In this document: positions 1 through 9,101 of the stretch, piece after piece | How positions within the stretch are numbered: the stretch's first letter is position 1 | Layout of the letters: the number at the start of each line of letters is the position of its first letter | From: an uncultured Flavobacterium sp. | GTDB lineage: Bacteria; Bacteroidota; Bacteroidia; Flavobacteriales; Flavobacteriaceae | Length of the DNA: 64,000 nucleotides | Direction: 5' to 3' | Assembly: GCF_943913405.1 (NCBI RefSeq) | Contig: NZ_CALTYA010000015.1 | Span: 9,103 to 73,102 of the forward strand | Program-made: the position numbers and the translations under genes | The notes under the pieces: model-generated | Seen by the model: the letters and a program-made list of their open reading frames with translations, nothing else | Told to the model about the DNA's origin: nothing | Databases searched by the model: none

Positions 1-36
1 TTGAATGCGGTTTCAAAAAACCAAAGTCAAAATAGA

Positions 37-166
37 ATGCAAAAAGTCGCCATGCCAGATTTAAAAGCCAACAAGAATAAATAAAAGCCGAAAGCAAACA
101 CACTGACATATTTGTATCCTGAAATTAGGAAAATTAAAGCCATTCAAGGTATGGCGACCGTTTTGC
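37..166. repeat. Imperfect inverted repeat bracketing about 100 bp
   Basis: GTCGCCAT at 46-53 is matched by its exact complement ATGGCGAC at 151-158. The similarity extends outward through TGCAAAAA / TTTTGCA with a two-base slip. The enclosed DNA is AT-rich and I see no reading frame in it. It could be a long hairpin or the remnant of a small palindromic element. No function can be assigned. Confidence 0.4.
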
Positions 167-299
167 AAAAAAAAAAGAAAATTAGAATGTTAAATTAGTA
201 CACTGTTGAAAGACAGAAATTATTGAAATTGCTGAATGTAAATAGAAGAACGCTTGTTCTGTTTTATTGCGTTATATTGGTGGTAGATTGATGCTAGGC

Positions 300-440
300 A
301 ATTTCTCTTTTTGGGAGGGAACTCTTTTTGATGTTTTTAGATTTGGGGAAATACTATGATACACTTAAAAACCCCTCCCAGTATAAAATGCTACGTGCAT
401 TTTTATTATAACGGCTCCAGATCTTGGAGCCGTTTCTTTT
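300..440 (+). ncRNA. Possible structured small RNA or hairpin-rich leader
   Basis: Three stems follow each other: GGGAGGG (313-319) with CCCTCCC (373-379), a second stem ATAAAATGC / GCATTTTTAT around 382-406, and the terminator stem at 411-433. No protein frame covers the stretch. A hairpin series ending in a terminator fits a small RNA transcribed on the plus strand, but I found no convincing TAnnTTTG promoter upstream. It could also be the 3' end of a transcript that starts outside the window. I cannot name an RNA family. Confidence 0.3.
411..440 (+). terminator. Rho-independent terminator upstream of the PPIase operon
   Basis: A perfect 9-bp stem ACGGCTCCA / TGGAGCCGT with a 5-nt loop is followed by a T-rich run (tttctttttaa). 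It isolates the PPIase operon from whatever is transcribed before it. Confidence 0.8.
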
Positions 441-553
441 TAAATAAATTTTTGTTAATAGTAAGGCGTATAGTTGTATAATGCAATTGAATTGTTATTT
501 TTGTTGATTGCATTTTATACCCTAAAATTTTTTCACTTTATATTTTTTAAATA

Positions 554-2524
554 ATGAAATTAAAACAAATGTTCTTCGGAATACTGCTTTCTGTAAATTT
601 TGCCGGAATGGCACAAAATGCAAACAAGGAAGTTTTATTTACCATTGATGACAAACCCTATTATACTGACGAATTCACAAGGGTTTATAATAAGAATATT
701 GATTTGGTTAAAGACGAATCTCAAAAAGATTTGAATCAATATCTTGATTTATTTGTTGGCTATAAGTTGAAAATCAATAAGGCTAACAAGCTTGGACTTC
801 AAGAAGGAAAAAATTATCAAGCTGAACTGAAATCATACAGAGGCCAGCTTTCAAAAAATTACCTTACTGATTCTAAAGTAACAAAAGAACTTGTTCAGGA
901 AGGATATGAGCGCTATTTGAAAGAAATAAAAGCATCGCATATTTTATTTTTAGTGGATGAAAATGCTTCGCCAGCAGATACTTTAAAAGCTTATAAAAAA
1001 GCGGAAGAAGTTAGAGCTAAAGCAGCAAATGGTGAAAATTTTGCTGATCTGGCGGTTAAATATTCTGAGGATCCTTCTGCAAAAGAAAATAAAGGAGAAC
1101 TTGGCTATTTTTCAGCTTTTCGTATGGTTTACCCATTTGAAACGGCTGCTTATAATACTCCAAAAGGGCAAATTTCAAAAATTACAAGAACTCGTTTTGG
1201 CTACCATATAATTAAGGTAGAAGATGTGAGAGAAAATCGTGGCGAACTTAGCGTGGCGCACATCATGATTTTAAAACCTCAAAATCAAAATCCAGAAGAG
1301 ACTGAAAAAGCTAAAAAAACAATCCAAGATATTTATACGAAATTGCAACAGGGCGAGAATTTCGAAAGCCTTGCCAAGCAATTTTCACAAGATAAATCAT
1401 CTGCTGCAAAAGGCGGCGTGATGAATCGTTTTGGCGCTGGCCAATTAAGTTCTGAAGAATTTGAAAATGCTGCGTTTGACTTGAAAAAGCCAAATGATTA
1501 TTCAGCGCCAGTTGAAAGCAGTTTTGGATGGCATATTATCAAGTTAGTTGAGAAATATCCTGTGAAAACTTTAGAAGAAATGCAATCAGAATTAGAGAAT
1601 AAAGTAAGCCGTGACGAGCGTTCAAGACTTATTACAAATTCTGTTACTGAAAAACTTAGAAAAAAATATCCTTTAAAAAGAAACGAAAAATTATATGCTG
1701 CGACTGCAAAAACGGTTACAGATAAATTTTACACAAGCGAATGGGCATTGCCACAAAGCACAAAACCATTTGACGGAACTTTGTTTACAATCAACGGCAA
1801 AAAAGCAATTACAGGAACTGACTTCTTGAATTACTTAAACGTACAGCAAAAATCAGAAAATAAAATCAAGCCAATTAAAAAGTTAGTTGACAAAAAATAT
1901 GAAGATTTTGCAGACGAAAAATTGAACGAATATTACAATGAGAATTTGGAAAATGAATTTCCAGAATTTGCAGCTGTAATGGACGAATATCGTGACGGAC
2001 TTTTGCTTTTCGATCTTATGGAAAAAGAAATTTGGGAGAAAGCAAAAACAGATACGATCGGACTTCAAAAATTCTATGAAGCACACAAAGCAAATTACAA
2101 ATGGGGAAATAGAGTAGACGCTCAGGTTTTTTCATCTACAAAACAAGATGTCGCTAAAAAAGCTCAGAAATTTTTGAAACAAGGAAAATCTGCTGACTAC
2201 ATTAAAGAAAAATTAAATGTAAAAGGTGCGGTAGATATTATTGCTAATGAAGGAATCTTTGATGAAAACAGCGACGCTTTGCCAAAAGGTAAAAAAGAAA
2301 ACGGAATTTCTGATGTTGTTAAAGAAGGCGATTATTATTTCGTAATGAAAATCAACAAGCACCTTGAAACGGCTCCAAAAACATTGGAAGAAGCAAAAGG
2401 AAAAGTAATTAATGACTATCAGCAATATTTAGAGGAAAAATGGGTTAGTGATTTGAAGCAAGAATTCAAAATCAATGTAAATCAGCCTGTTTTTGAAAAA
2501 GTAAAAAAGCAGATTAAGTCATAA
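554..2524 (+). CDS. Periplasmic peptidyl-prolyl isomerase with two parvulin domains
   Basis: A 656-residue secreted parvulin-type foldase. A signal peptide (about residues 1-20, ending GMA before Q) is followed by a helical N-terminal chaperone region. Two rotamase domains follow at roughly 127-222 (ASHIL ... GYHIIKV) and 233-331 (AHIMI ... GWHIIKL). A long C-terminal helical region completes it. Family knowledge: SurA/PpiD-like proteins help outer-membrane proteins fold in the periplasm. It is the first of three overlapping genes, and its stop codon shares one base with the next start. That makes a shared transcript for envelope folding likely. It resembles PpiD in size, but I see no N-terminal anchor other than the signal peptide. 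Confidence 0.9.
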   Translation: MKLKQMFFGILLSVNFAGMAQNANKEVLFTIDDKPYYTDEFTRVYNKNIDLVKDESQKDLNQYLDLFVGYKLKINKANKLGLQEGKNYQAELKSYRGQLSKNYLTDSKVTKELVQEGYERYLKEIKASHILFLVDENASPADTLKAYKKAEEVRAKAANGENFADLAVKYSEDPSAKENKGELGYFSAFRMVYPFETAAYNTPKGQISKITRTRFGYHIIKVEDVRENRGELSVAHIMILKPQNQNPEETEKAKKTIQDIYTKLQQGENFESLAKQFSQDKSSAAKGGVMNRFGAGQLSSEEFENAAFDLKKPNDYSAPVESSFGWHIIKLVEKYPVKTLEEMQSELENKVSRDERSRLITNSVTEKLRKKYPLKRNEKLYAATAKTVTDKFYTSEWALPQSTKPFDGTLFTINGKKAITGTDFLNYLNVQQKSENKIKPIKKLVDKKYEDFADEKLNEYYNENLENEFPEFAAVMDEYRDGLLLFDLMEKEIWEKAKTDTIGLQKFYEAHKANYKWGNRVDAQVFSSTKQDVAKKAQKFLKQGKSADYIKEKLNVKGAVDIIANEGIFDENSDALPKGKKENGISDVVKEGDYYFVMKINKHLETAPKTLEEAKGKVINDYQQYLEEKWVSDLKQEFKINVNQPVFEKVKKQIKS

Positions 2525-3375
2525 TGACAAAAAGTGCGGTCCTACTTCTTTTGCCGTTTTTGGTTTCTTCCTGCAATTTTTTTACGCCTGAAGCAAAACC
2601 GCAAGCAATTGCGAGAGTTAACGATTCTTATCTTTTTCGTGAAGATGTCAAAGATCTCGTACCTCCCGGAACTCCAAAAGAAGATAGTTTGGTCATTATA
2701 AGAAATTTTATTGATCGCTGGGCTTCGCAGAAATTATTGACGAATGCTGCTGAAATAAATCTGAGTGCCGAAAAGCAGTTGGAATATGATAATTTGATTA
2801 AGCAGTATAAAATCGACTTATATACAAAAGGCTATATTGAAGAAATTGTCAGAACGACGGTTGATACCGTAGTTTCTGATGAGGAACTAAACGCTTATTA
2901 TAAAGAAAATAAAGAGAATTTTAGGACGAACGGAACTTTAGTCAAATTGCGTTACATACATTTGCCAAAAGACCATCCTAAATTTCAGACTATCAGAAGC
3001 AAATTTTTTGATTACAGAAAATCAGATAAAAAATTCTGGGAAACTTACAGCATGCAGTTCAAGAGTTTCGTGCTCAATGATTCTGTTTGGGTAGAAATGA
3101 ATCAGATTTATAGAAAATTGCCGTTTATAAATCCAGAAAATAGAACAGAATTTATTTCCTCAGGGAAAGCTATTGAAAAAAAAGATTCGACCGATGTTTA
3201 TTTAGTGAAAGTGACAAATGTGCTTGATGATAAGCAGGTCAGCCCTTTTCAATACGTAAAGCCTACGTTAAGGCAAGTAATTTTGAACAAAAGAAAATTA
3301 GAGTTAATCAAAAAATTTGAAAAAGACATTACAGATGATGCCATTAAAAGTAAGAAATATGAAATCTATAATTAA
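2524..3375 (+). CDS. Lipoprotein related to the SurA/PpiC N-terminal chaperone region
   Basis: A 283-residue lipoprotein: a short hydrophobic leader ends in LVSSC, so Cys17 would be acylated. The first half (INDSYLFREDVKDL-like strand, then helices) resembles the N-terminal chaperone segment of SurA-type isomerases. There is no clear parvulin domain with its usual HI...GYHII pattern, so it is probably a chaperone without isomerase activity. It overlaps the gene before it by 1 nt and the next gene's chosen start by 17 nt, which indicates translational coupling. The family assignment rests on weak similarity plus operon context. Confidence 0.75.
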   Translation: MTKSAVLLLLPFLVSSCNFFTPEAKPQAIARVNDSYLFREDVKDLVPPGTPKEDSLVIIRNFIDRWASQKLLTNAAEINLSAEKQLEYDNLIKQYKIDLYTKGYIEEIVRTTVDTVVSDEELNAYYKENKENFRTNGTLVKLRYIHLPKDHPKFQTIRSKFFDYRKSDKKFWETYSMQFKSFVLNDSVWVEMNQIYRKLPFINPENRTEFISSGKAIEKKDSTDVYLVKVTNVLDDKQVSPFQYVKPTLRQVILNKRKLELIKKFEKDITDDAIKSKKYEIYN

Positions 3376-4753
3376 AAACGCCTTCCTGATTTTAGGATTT
3401 GCCGCTTTTACAACAGCAAATGCACAGCAAGACAGCGTTAAAACTGCAGCTCCAAAACCGGTCAGCAATAGACTTAAAATTGATGGCGTGATTGCGGTTG
3501 TTGGTGACTATGTGGTTTTAGATTCTGATATTGATATTTCTCTAATTGAGCTGTCAAGCCAAGGAAATTCGGTAAAAGACATCACAAGATGCCAGTTGCT
3601 GGGGAAACTTATGGAAGACAAATTGTTTGCACACCAAGCTGTTCAAGACAGTATCGTGGTTAAAGATGCAGAAATCAATTCGATGATGCAGGAAAGAATC
3701 GATGCGATGGTTGAGCAAATTGGCTCCATGGATAAATTATTGAAATACTACAATAAATCATCTGAGGAAGAATTCAGGACTTATTTTTCTGATATCTTAA
3801 AAATGAACAAGCTTACGACAGAAATGCGTAACAAAATTATTGATGAAGTAGAAGTTACGCCTGAAGAAGTAAGAACTTTTTTTAGAAAATTTCCTAAAGA
3901 AGAATTGCCACAATTCGGAGCTGAGATTGAAGTAGCTCAAATCGTAATCAATCCAGAAGTTACCAAAGAGGAAAAGCAGAAAGTCATCGACAGGCTCAAC
4001 GAATTCAGAAACGATGTCCTTTCAGGAAACGGAAGTTTTTTCAGTAAGGCCGTACTTTATTCAAAAGACGAAGGAACAAAATCAAACGGAGGTTTTATGC
4101 GTGTAAACAGAAAATCACCGCTGGTTAAAGAATTTAAAGACAGAGCTTTCAGCCTGGAAGAAGGGCAGATTTCAGAACCTTTTGAAACAGAATACGGTTA
4201 CCATATTATTCAAGTTGAAAAAATTCGTGGCCAGGATGTAGATTTGAGACACATTCTTCTTATTCCTAAGATTTCTGATGCTTCTTTGCAAGAAGCTAAA
4301 GATGAGATTGTTGGGATTAGAAATAAAATTATAAACGGCGATATTTCTTTTGCTGATGCGGCAAGAAATTCTTCTGATGAAAAAGAAACTCGTGCAAACG
4401 GAGGAACATTGATGAATCCAAAAACGCTAGATCCGCGTTTTGAATTGACAAAAATGGATCCTAATTTATATGTCCAGGTTTCAGATTTGAAAGAAGGACA
4501 GGTTTCACAGCCAGTTGTTGACGAAGATCGTTTGGGTAGAAAAACTTATAAAATTATTACGGTAACTAAGCGTTATGATGCCCACACGGCTGATTATGCG
4601 CAAGATTACTTGAAAATTAAAAAATTAGCCGAGACTGAAAAACAGATCAAAACCATCGGGGACTGGACGAACGAAAAGATTAAGGAAACTTACGTTAAAG
4701 TGAACGGAGAATACAGAGATTGTACCTTCGCAAACAATTGGGTTAAGAAATAA
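3359..4753 (+). CDS. SurA-like periplasmic peptidyl-prolyl isomerase
   Basis: A 464-residue protein. I start it at 3359 rather than 3317 because only there does the frame open with a signal peptide (MKSIIKNAFLILGF ... ANA before QQ). A SurA-type N-terminal helical domain (about 40-180) contains the typical IDGVIAVVGD strand. Two parvulin domains lie near 191-286 and 295-405, the first ending GYHIIQVEK. Family knowledge: SurA escorts outer-membrane proteins and isomerises proline bonds. It is the third gene of the envelope-folding operon. Three related chaperones in a row fit the high outer-membrane protein load of this group. Confidence 0.9.
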   Translation: MKSIIKNAFLILGFAAFTTANAQQDSVKTAAPKPVSNRLKIDGVIAVVGDYVVLDSDIDISLIELSSQGNSVKDITRCQLLGKLMEDKLFAHQAVQDSIVVKDAEINSMMQERIDAMVEQIGSMDKLLKYYNKSSEEEFRTYFSDILKMNKLTTEMRNKIIDEVEVTPEEVRTFFRKFPKEELPQFGAEIEVAQIVINPEVTKEEKQKVIDRLNEFRNDVLSGNGSFFSKAVLYSKDEGTKSNGGFMRVNRKSPLVKEFKDRAFSLEEGQISEPFETEYGYHIIQVEKIRGQDVDLRHILLIPKISDASLQEAKDEIVGIRNKIINGDISFADAARNSSDEKETRANGGTLMNPKTLDPRFELTKMDPNLYVQVSDLKEGQVSQPVVDEDRLGRKTYKIITVTKRYDAHTADYAQDYLKIKKLAETEKQIKTIGDWTNEKIKETYVKVNGEYRDCTFANNWVKK

Positions 4754-4794
4754 TTTTTGAAGCGAATGGTCGGGCTTTTTCAGCAGTCCATTTT

Positions 4795-4866
4795 CCCGCC
4801 TTTCCTTCCAGAGATTTTTATACGCTAAAAAGCGAATAAAAATGCTCTTCCCTCCAGTCGGGGCTA
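4795..4866. repeat. REP-like hairpin element, copy 1
   Basis: This element begins CCCGCC and ends CGGGGCTA, around a hairpin ATTTTTAT (4814-4821) with inner GCT/AGC and ATAAAAAT (4836-4843). The same frame (CCCGC ... hairpin ... CGGGGCTA) recurs at 25532-25610 and 45738-45881. It lies between the SurA-like gene and the MoxR gene and may also act as a terminator. Confidence 0.6.
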
Positions 4867-4939
4867 GGGGAGAAACTATTGGAATACTTGGCAAGTTGAG
4901 AACAAATGTCTATAAACCAGAATTAATAAATTTCATCGA

Positions 4940-5893
4940 ATGTCAGACGTTGCAGCAATACAAAATTTGGTTCAGAAAAGAATCGAACTGAAAAAAGAAA
5001 TTTCAAAAATAATCATTGGTCAGGAAGTAGTTGTTGACCAAATCTTGCTGAGTATTTTTTCAGGCGGCCACGCACTTTTGGTAGGCGTTCCCGGTTTGGC
5101 AAAAACCTTGATGGTAAACACAATCGCACAGGCTTTAGGATTAGATTTCAAAAGAATCCAGTTCACGCCAGATCTGATGCCGTCAGATATTTTGGGAAGT
5201 GAAATTCTTGATGAAAACAGACAGTTTAAATTCATAAAAGGACCAATTTTCTCTAACATAATTCTTGCCGACGAGATCAACAGAACGCCGCCAAAAACAC
5301 AAGCAGCACTTTTGGAAGCGATGCAAGAAAGAGCGGTTACAATCGCCGGACAGCACTATAAATTATCGTTGCCATATTTTGTTCTAGCAACACAAAACCC
5401 AATTGAGCAAGAAGGAACTTATCCTTTGCCGGAAGCACAATTAGACCGTTTTATGTTTGCCATAAAATTAGATTATCCTTCTTTCGCAGAGGAAGTTCAA
5501 GTAGTAAAAAGCACAACTTCTGATACTTCAGAAAAAATAAATCCGTTGTTTACGGCTCAAGAAATTATTGATTTTCAGCACTTGATTCGTCGCATTCCGG
5601 TGGCTGATAATGTGGTGGAATATGCTGTTACTTTGGTTAGCAAAACACGTCCTGACAATCCGCTTTCAAATGAATTCGTAAAGAATTATTTAGATTGGGG
5701 AGCGGGTCCGAGAGCTTCACAAAATTTGATTCTGGCAGCCAAAGCACATGCCGCTTTCAAGGGCAAATTTTCTCCAGATATTGAAGATGTAAAAGCGGTC
5801 GCAGTTGGAATTCTTCGTCACAGAATTATCAAGAACTACAAAGCCGATGCAGAAGGAATTACAGAAGAAAAAATCATCGAAAAATTGTTCTAA
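4940..5893 (+). CDS. MoxR-family AAA+ ATPase
   Basis: A 317-residue AAA_3 ATPase. The Walker A motif is GVPGLAKT (residues 49-56) and Walker B is in ILADEINR (about 108-115). The MoxR hallmark ATQNPIEQEGTYPLPEAQLDRF follows in pieces, and the C-terminal AAA lid covers roughly 240-317. Family knowledge: MoxR proteins act as chaperones that mature or insert metal or cofactor centres, often with DUF58/VWA partners. No DUF58 or VWA gene is adjacent here; the next gene is aconitase, an Fe-S enzyme. A role in aconitase maturation would be speculation. A terminator follows directly. Confidence 0.92.
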   Translation: MSDVAAIQNLVQKRIELKKEISKIIIGQEVVVDQILLSIFSGGHALLVGVPGLAKTLMVNTIAQALGLDFKRIQFTPDLMPSDILGSEILDENRQFKFIKGPIFSNIILADEINRTPPKTQAALLEAMQERAVTIAGQHYKLSLPYFVLATQNPIEQEGTYPLPEAQLDRFMFAIKLDYPSFAEEVQVVKSTTSDTSEKINPLFTAQEIIDFQHLIRRIPVADNVVEYAVTLVSKTRPDNPLSNEFVKNYLDWGAGPRASQNLILAAKAHAAFKGKFSPDIEDVKAVAVGILRHRIIKNYKADAEGITEEKIIEKLF

Positions 5894-5916
5894 TCGGGCA
5901 CATATCCTAATTTAGA

Positions 5917-5946
5917 AAGGTTCTTAATTTCAAGAGCCTTTTTTTA
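5917..5946 (+). terminator. Terminator after the MoxR gene
   Basis: AAGGTTCTT (5917-5925) pairs with AAGAGCCTT (5932-5940) through one G-U pair, followed by a run of T. It is placed 23 bp after the MoxR stop codon. Confidence 0.75.
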
Positions 5947-6222
5947 TGCTTTCTCAATTCCGAATTTGACAATAAAACTTTTTTAAATTAACAAAAACGA
6001 AAAAATTTAATTTGATTTCGAATATAATTTAATAATATTCACTAAAATTAAGATTTTGGGAATAATAATCTTTTGAAAAGTGGCTTTTCTTAAAAATATT
6101 TAATATATTAAGGTAATTGCATAAATTTGCATAAACAAATAAACAAAACTTAACGCATAACTTTTGACGTCGTAAATGATCTGAAAAAGGGCGTGCGATT
6201 CAAAAGAATTCCATAATAAACT
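5947..6222 (+). promoter_or_regulatory. Leader region of acnB with -7 element TAAATTTG
   Basis: A very AT-rich gap. TAAATTTG at 6122-6129 fits the Bacteroidota -7 element and would give a leader of about 90 nt. I could not find a well spaced TTG at -33, so the promoter is tentative. Nothing else is recognisable in this gap. Confidence 0.4.
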
Positions 6223-8994
6223 ATGAACATTTATAACGATTATCTTAAAGAGATTGAAGAAAGAAAACTTCAAGGTCTTCACCCAAAGCCTATTGATGGC
6301 GCTGAATTATTAAGCGAAATTATTTTTCAAATTAAAGATGTAAATAATGAGCATCGAGCAGATTCTCTTAATTTTTTCATATACAATACTTTACCAGGAA
6401 CGACAAGTGCGGCTACTGTAAAATCTAGATTCTTAAAAGAAATTATTCTTGGAGAAGCATCAGTGGAAGAAATTTCGCCTGCTTTTGCCTTTGAATTATT
6501 GTCTCACATGAAAGGCGGGCCTTCAATTGAAGTATTGCTAGATTTGGCTCTTGGAGAAAATGCTTCAATAGCGAGACAAGCTTCTGAAGTGTTAAAAACG
6601 CAAGTTTTTCTTTATGATGCAGATATAGATCGTCTGAAGGAAGCTTATAAAAATGATAATGAGTTTGCAAGAGAAATTCTTGAAAGCTATGCAAAGGCTG
6701 AGTTTTTTACAAAGCTTCCAGATGTTCCAGAAGAAATAAAAGTTGTGACTTTTATCGCTGGAATTGGAGATATTTCCACAGATTTGCTTTCACCAGGAAA
6801 CCAAGCGCACTCACGTTCTGACCGCGAACTTCACGGACAATGCATGATTACGCCGCAAGCACAATCTGAAATCAGAGGTTTGCAAGCACAGCATCCAGAT
6901 AAAAGCGTGATGCTGATTGCTGAAAAAGGTACGATGGGTGTAGGTTCTTCAAGAATGTCAGGCGTAAACAACGTGGCACTTTGGACAGGAAAACAAGCGA
7001 GTCCTTATATTCCATTCGTAAATATTGCTCCAATTGTTGGAGGTACAAACGGAATTTCTCCAATTTTCTTGACAACTGTCGATGTAACAGGAGGAATTGG
7101 TTTAGACCTTAAAAACTGGGTAAAAAAGCTAGATGAAAATGGCGAAGTTGTTCGCGATGAAAATAATGATCCGGTTTTAGAGGAAGCGTATTCTGTGGAA
7201 ACAGGTACGGTTCTTACAATCAATACAAAAACAAAAAAACTATACAACGGCGATCAAGAATTGATGGATATTTCTAAGGCTTTTACACCTCAGAAAATGG
7301 AATTTATCAAAGCAAGTGGATCATATGCTATTGTTTTTGGTAAAAAAATCCAAACAGTTGCAGCTAAAATTTTAGAGATAGAGCCAACGCCAGTATTTGC
7401 GGCTTCAAAAGAAATTTCTATCGAAGGACAAGGACTTACAGCTGTTGAAAAAATCTTCAACAAAAATGCTGTCGGTATCGCACCAGGAAAAGTATTGCAC
7501 GCCGGTTCAGATGTTCGTGTAGAAGTAAACATTGTTGGTTCACAAGATACAACGGGATTGATGACTGCTCAGGAATTAGAATCGATGGCAGCGACTGTTA
7601 TTTCTCCAATTGTTGACGGTGCTTACCAATCAGGTTGCCACACGGCTTCAGTTTGGGATAAAAAAGCGCAGGCGAATATTCCAAAGTTGATGAAATTCAT
7701 GAATGATTTTGGCTTAATCACAGCTCGTGACCCAAAAGGCGTTTATCATTCCATGACAGACGTTATTCATAAGGTTTTGAATGATATCACGATTGACGAA
7801 TGGGCAATTATCATTGGTGGAGATTCACATACAAGAATGTCAAAAGGTGTTGCTTTTGGTGCCGATTCAGGAACCGTTGCATTGGCATTGGCTACTGGAG
7901 AAGCTTCGATGCCAATTCCAGAATCTGTGAAAGTTACTTTTACAGGAGAAATGGCAAGCTACATGGATTTCCGTGATGTGGTTCACGCAACCCAAGCACA
8001 GATGTTGCACGAATTTGGCGGAGAAAATGTATTCCAAGGAAGAATTATTGAGGTTCATTTAGGAACGCTAACTGCCGACCAAGCCTTTACGTTTACTGAC
8101 TGGACTGCAGAAATGAAGGCAAAAGCTTCTATTTGTATTTCAGAAGACGATACTTTGATTGAATCTTTGGAAATTGCAAAAGGCAGAATCCAGATCATGA
8201 TTGACAAAGGAATGGATAATGAAAAGCAAGTTTTGCAAGGATTGATCAATAAAGCTGACAAGCGTATTGCTGAAATCAAATCGTATGAAAAACCAGCCTT
8301 GACTCCAGATGCAAATGCTAAATATTATGCAGAAGTGGTTGTGGATCTTTATCAAATTTCAGAACCAATGATTGCTGATCCAGATGTAAATAACAAAGAC
8401 GTTTCTAAAAGATATACGCACGATACTATCAGACCGCTATCTTTTTACGGAGCTGATAAAAAAGTAGATTTAGGATTTATCGGATCGTGTATGGTTCATA
8501 AAGGCGATATGAAAATCCTTGCTCAAATGCTTAAAAACGTGGAAGCACAAAACGGGAAGGTTGAATTTAAAGCACCGCTTGTTGTTGCACCGCCTACTTA
8601 TAATATCGTAGACGAATTGAAAGCAGAAGGCGATTGGGAAGTATTGCAAAGATATTCTGGTTTTGAATTTGATGACAATGCGCCAAAAGCTTCGGCTCGT
8701 ACAGAATATGAAAATATGTTGTACTTAGAGCGTCCGGGATGTAACCTTTGTATGGGGAATCAGGAAAAAGCCGCTAAAGGAGATACCGTTATGGCTACTT
8801 CTACACGTCTTTTCCAAGGAAGAGTTGTTGAAGATACCGAAGGTAAAAAAGGAGAATCGTTACTTTCTTCTACGCCAGTAGTTGTACTTTCAACGATATT
8901 AGGTAGAGTTCCAACAATTGAAGAATACAAACTTGCAGTGGAAGGCATCAATTTAACAAAATTTGTACCTTCTAACAAATTGTTAGCAGTATAA
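6223..8994 (+). CDS. acnB: Aconitate hydratase B
   Basis: A 923-residue aconitase B, which interconverts citrate and isocitrate in the TCA cycle; members also hydrate 2-methyl-cis-aconitate. Family layout is visible: an N-terminal HEAT-like helical region (about 1-155), the swivel domain, then the Fe-S core. The 4Fe-4S ligands appear to be Cys756 in GSCMVHKGD and Cys840 and Cys843 in GCNLCMG. The length matches the family (about 860-930). It has its own terminator, and a second, non-homologous-type aconitase starts 107 bp downstream in the same direction. The start at 6223 is the only ATG consistent with the full N-terminal helical domain. Confidence 0.96.
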   Translation: MNIYNDYLKEIEERKLQGLHPKPIDGAELLSEIIFQIKDVNNEHRADSLNFFIYNTLPGTTSAATVKSRFLKEIILGEASVEEISPAFAFELLSHMKGGPSIEVLLDLALGENASIARQASEVLKTQVFLYDADIDRLKEAYKNDNEFAREILESYAKAEFFTKLPDVPEEIKVVTFIAGIGDISTDLLSPGNQAHSRSDRELHGQCMITPQAQSEIRGLQAQHPDKSVMLIAEKGTMGVGSSRMSGVNNVALWTGKQASPYIPFVNIAPIVGGTNGISPIFLTTVDVTGGIGLDLKNWVKKLDENGEVVRDENNDPVLEEAYSVETGTVLTINTKTKKLYNGDQELMDISKAFTPQKMEFIKASGSYAIVFGKKIQTVAAKILEIEPTPVFAASKEISIEGQGLTAVEKIFNKNAVGIAPGKVLHAGSDVRVEVNIVGSQDTTGLMTAQELESMAATVISPIVDGAYQSGCHTASVWDKKAQANIPKLMKFMNDFGLITARDPKGVYHSMTDVIHKVLNDITIDEWAIIIGGDSHTRMSKGVAFGADSGTVALALATGEASMPIPESVKVTFTGEMASYMDFRDVVHATQAQMLHEFGGENVFQGRIIEVHLGTLTADQAFTFTDWTAEMKAKASICISEDDTLIESLEIAKGRIQIMIDKGMDNEKQVLQGLINKADKRIAEIKSYEKPALTPDANAKYYAEVVVDLYQISEPMIADPDVNNKDVSKRYTHDTIRPLSFYGADKKVDLGFIGSCMVHKGDMKILAQMLKNVEAQNGKVEFKAPLVVAPPTYNIVDELKAEGDWEVLQRYSGFEFDDNAPKASARTEYENMLYLERPGCNLCMGNQEKAAKGDTVMATSTRLFQGRVVEDTEGKKGESLLSSTPVVVLSTILGRVPTIEEYKLAVEGINLTKFVPSNKLLAV

Positions 8995-9010
8995 TAACAT
9001 AATTTTACAA

Positions 9011-9045
9011 GAAAGCTTGAGTGATAAACTTGAGCTTTCTTTTTA
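9011..9045 (+). terminator. Terminator after acnB
   Basis: GAAAGCTtgAGT pairs with ACTtgAGCTTTC around a short loop, with an internal mismatch, followed by a T run. It separates the two aconitase genes, so they need not be co-transcribed. Confidence 0.7.
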
Positions 9046-9101
9046 TAATAGCTTTCTTTTTCGTAAATTTAAATTAGAATAACAAAACAAATATACAGAC
9101 T

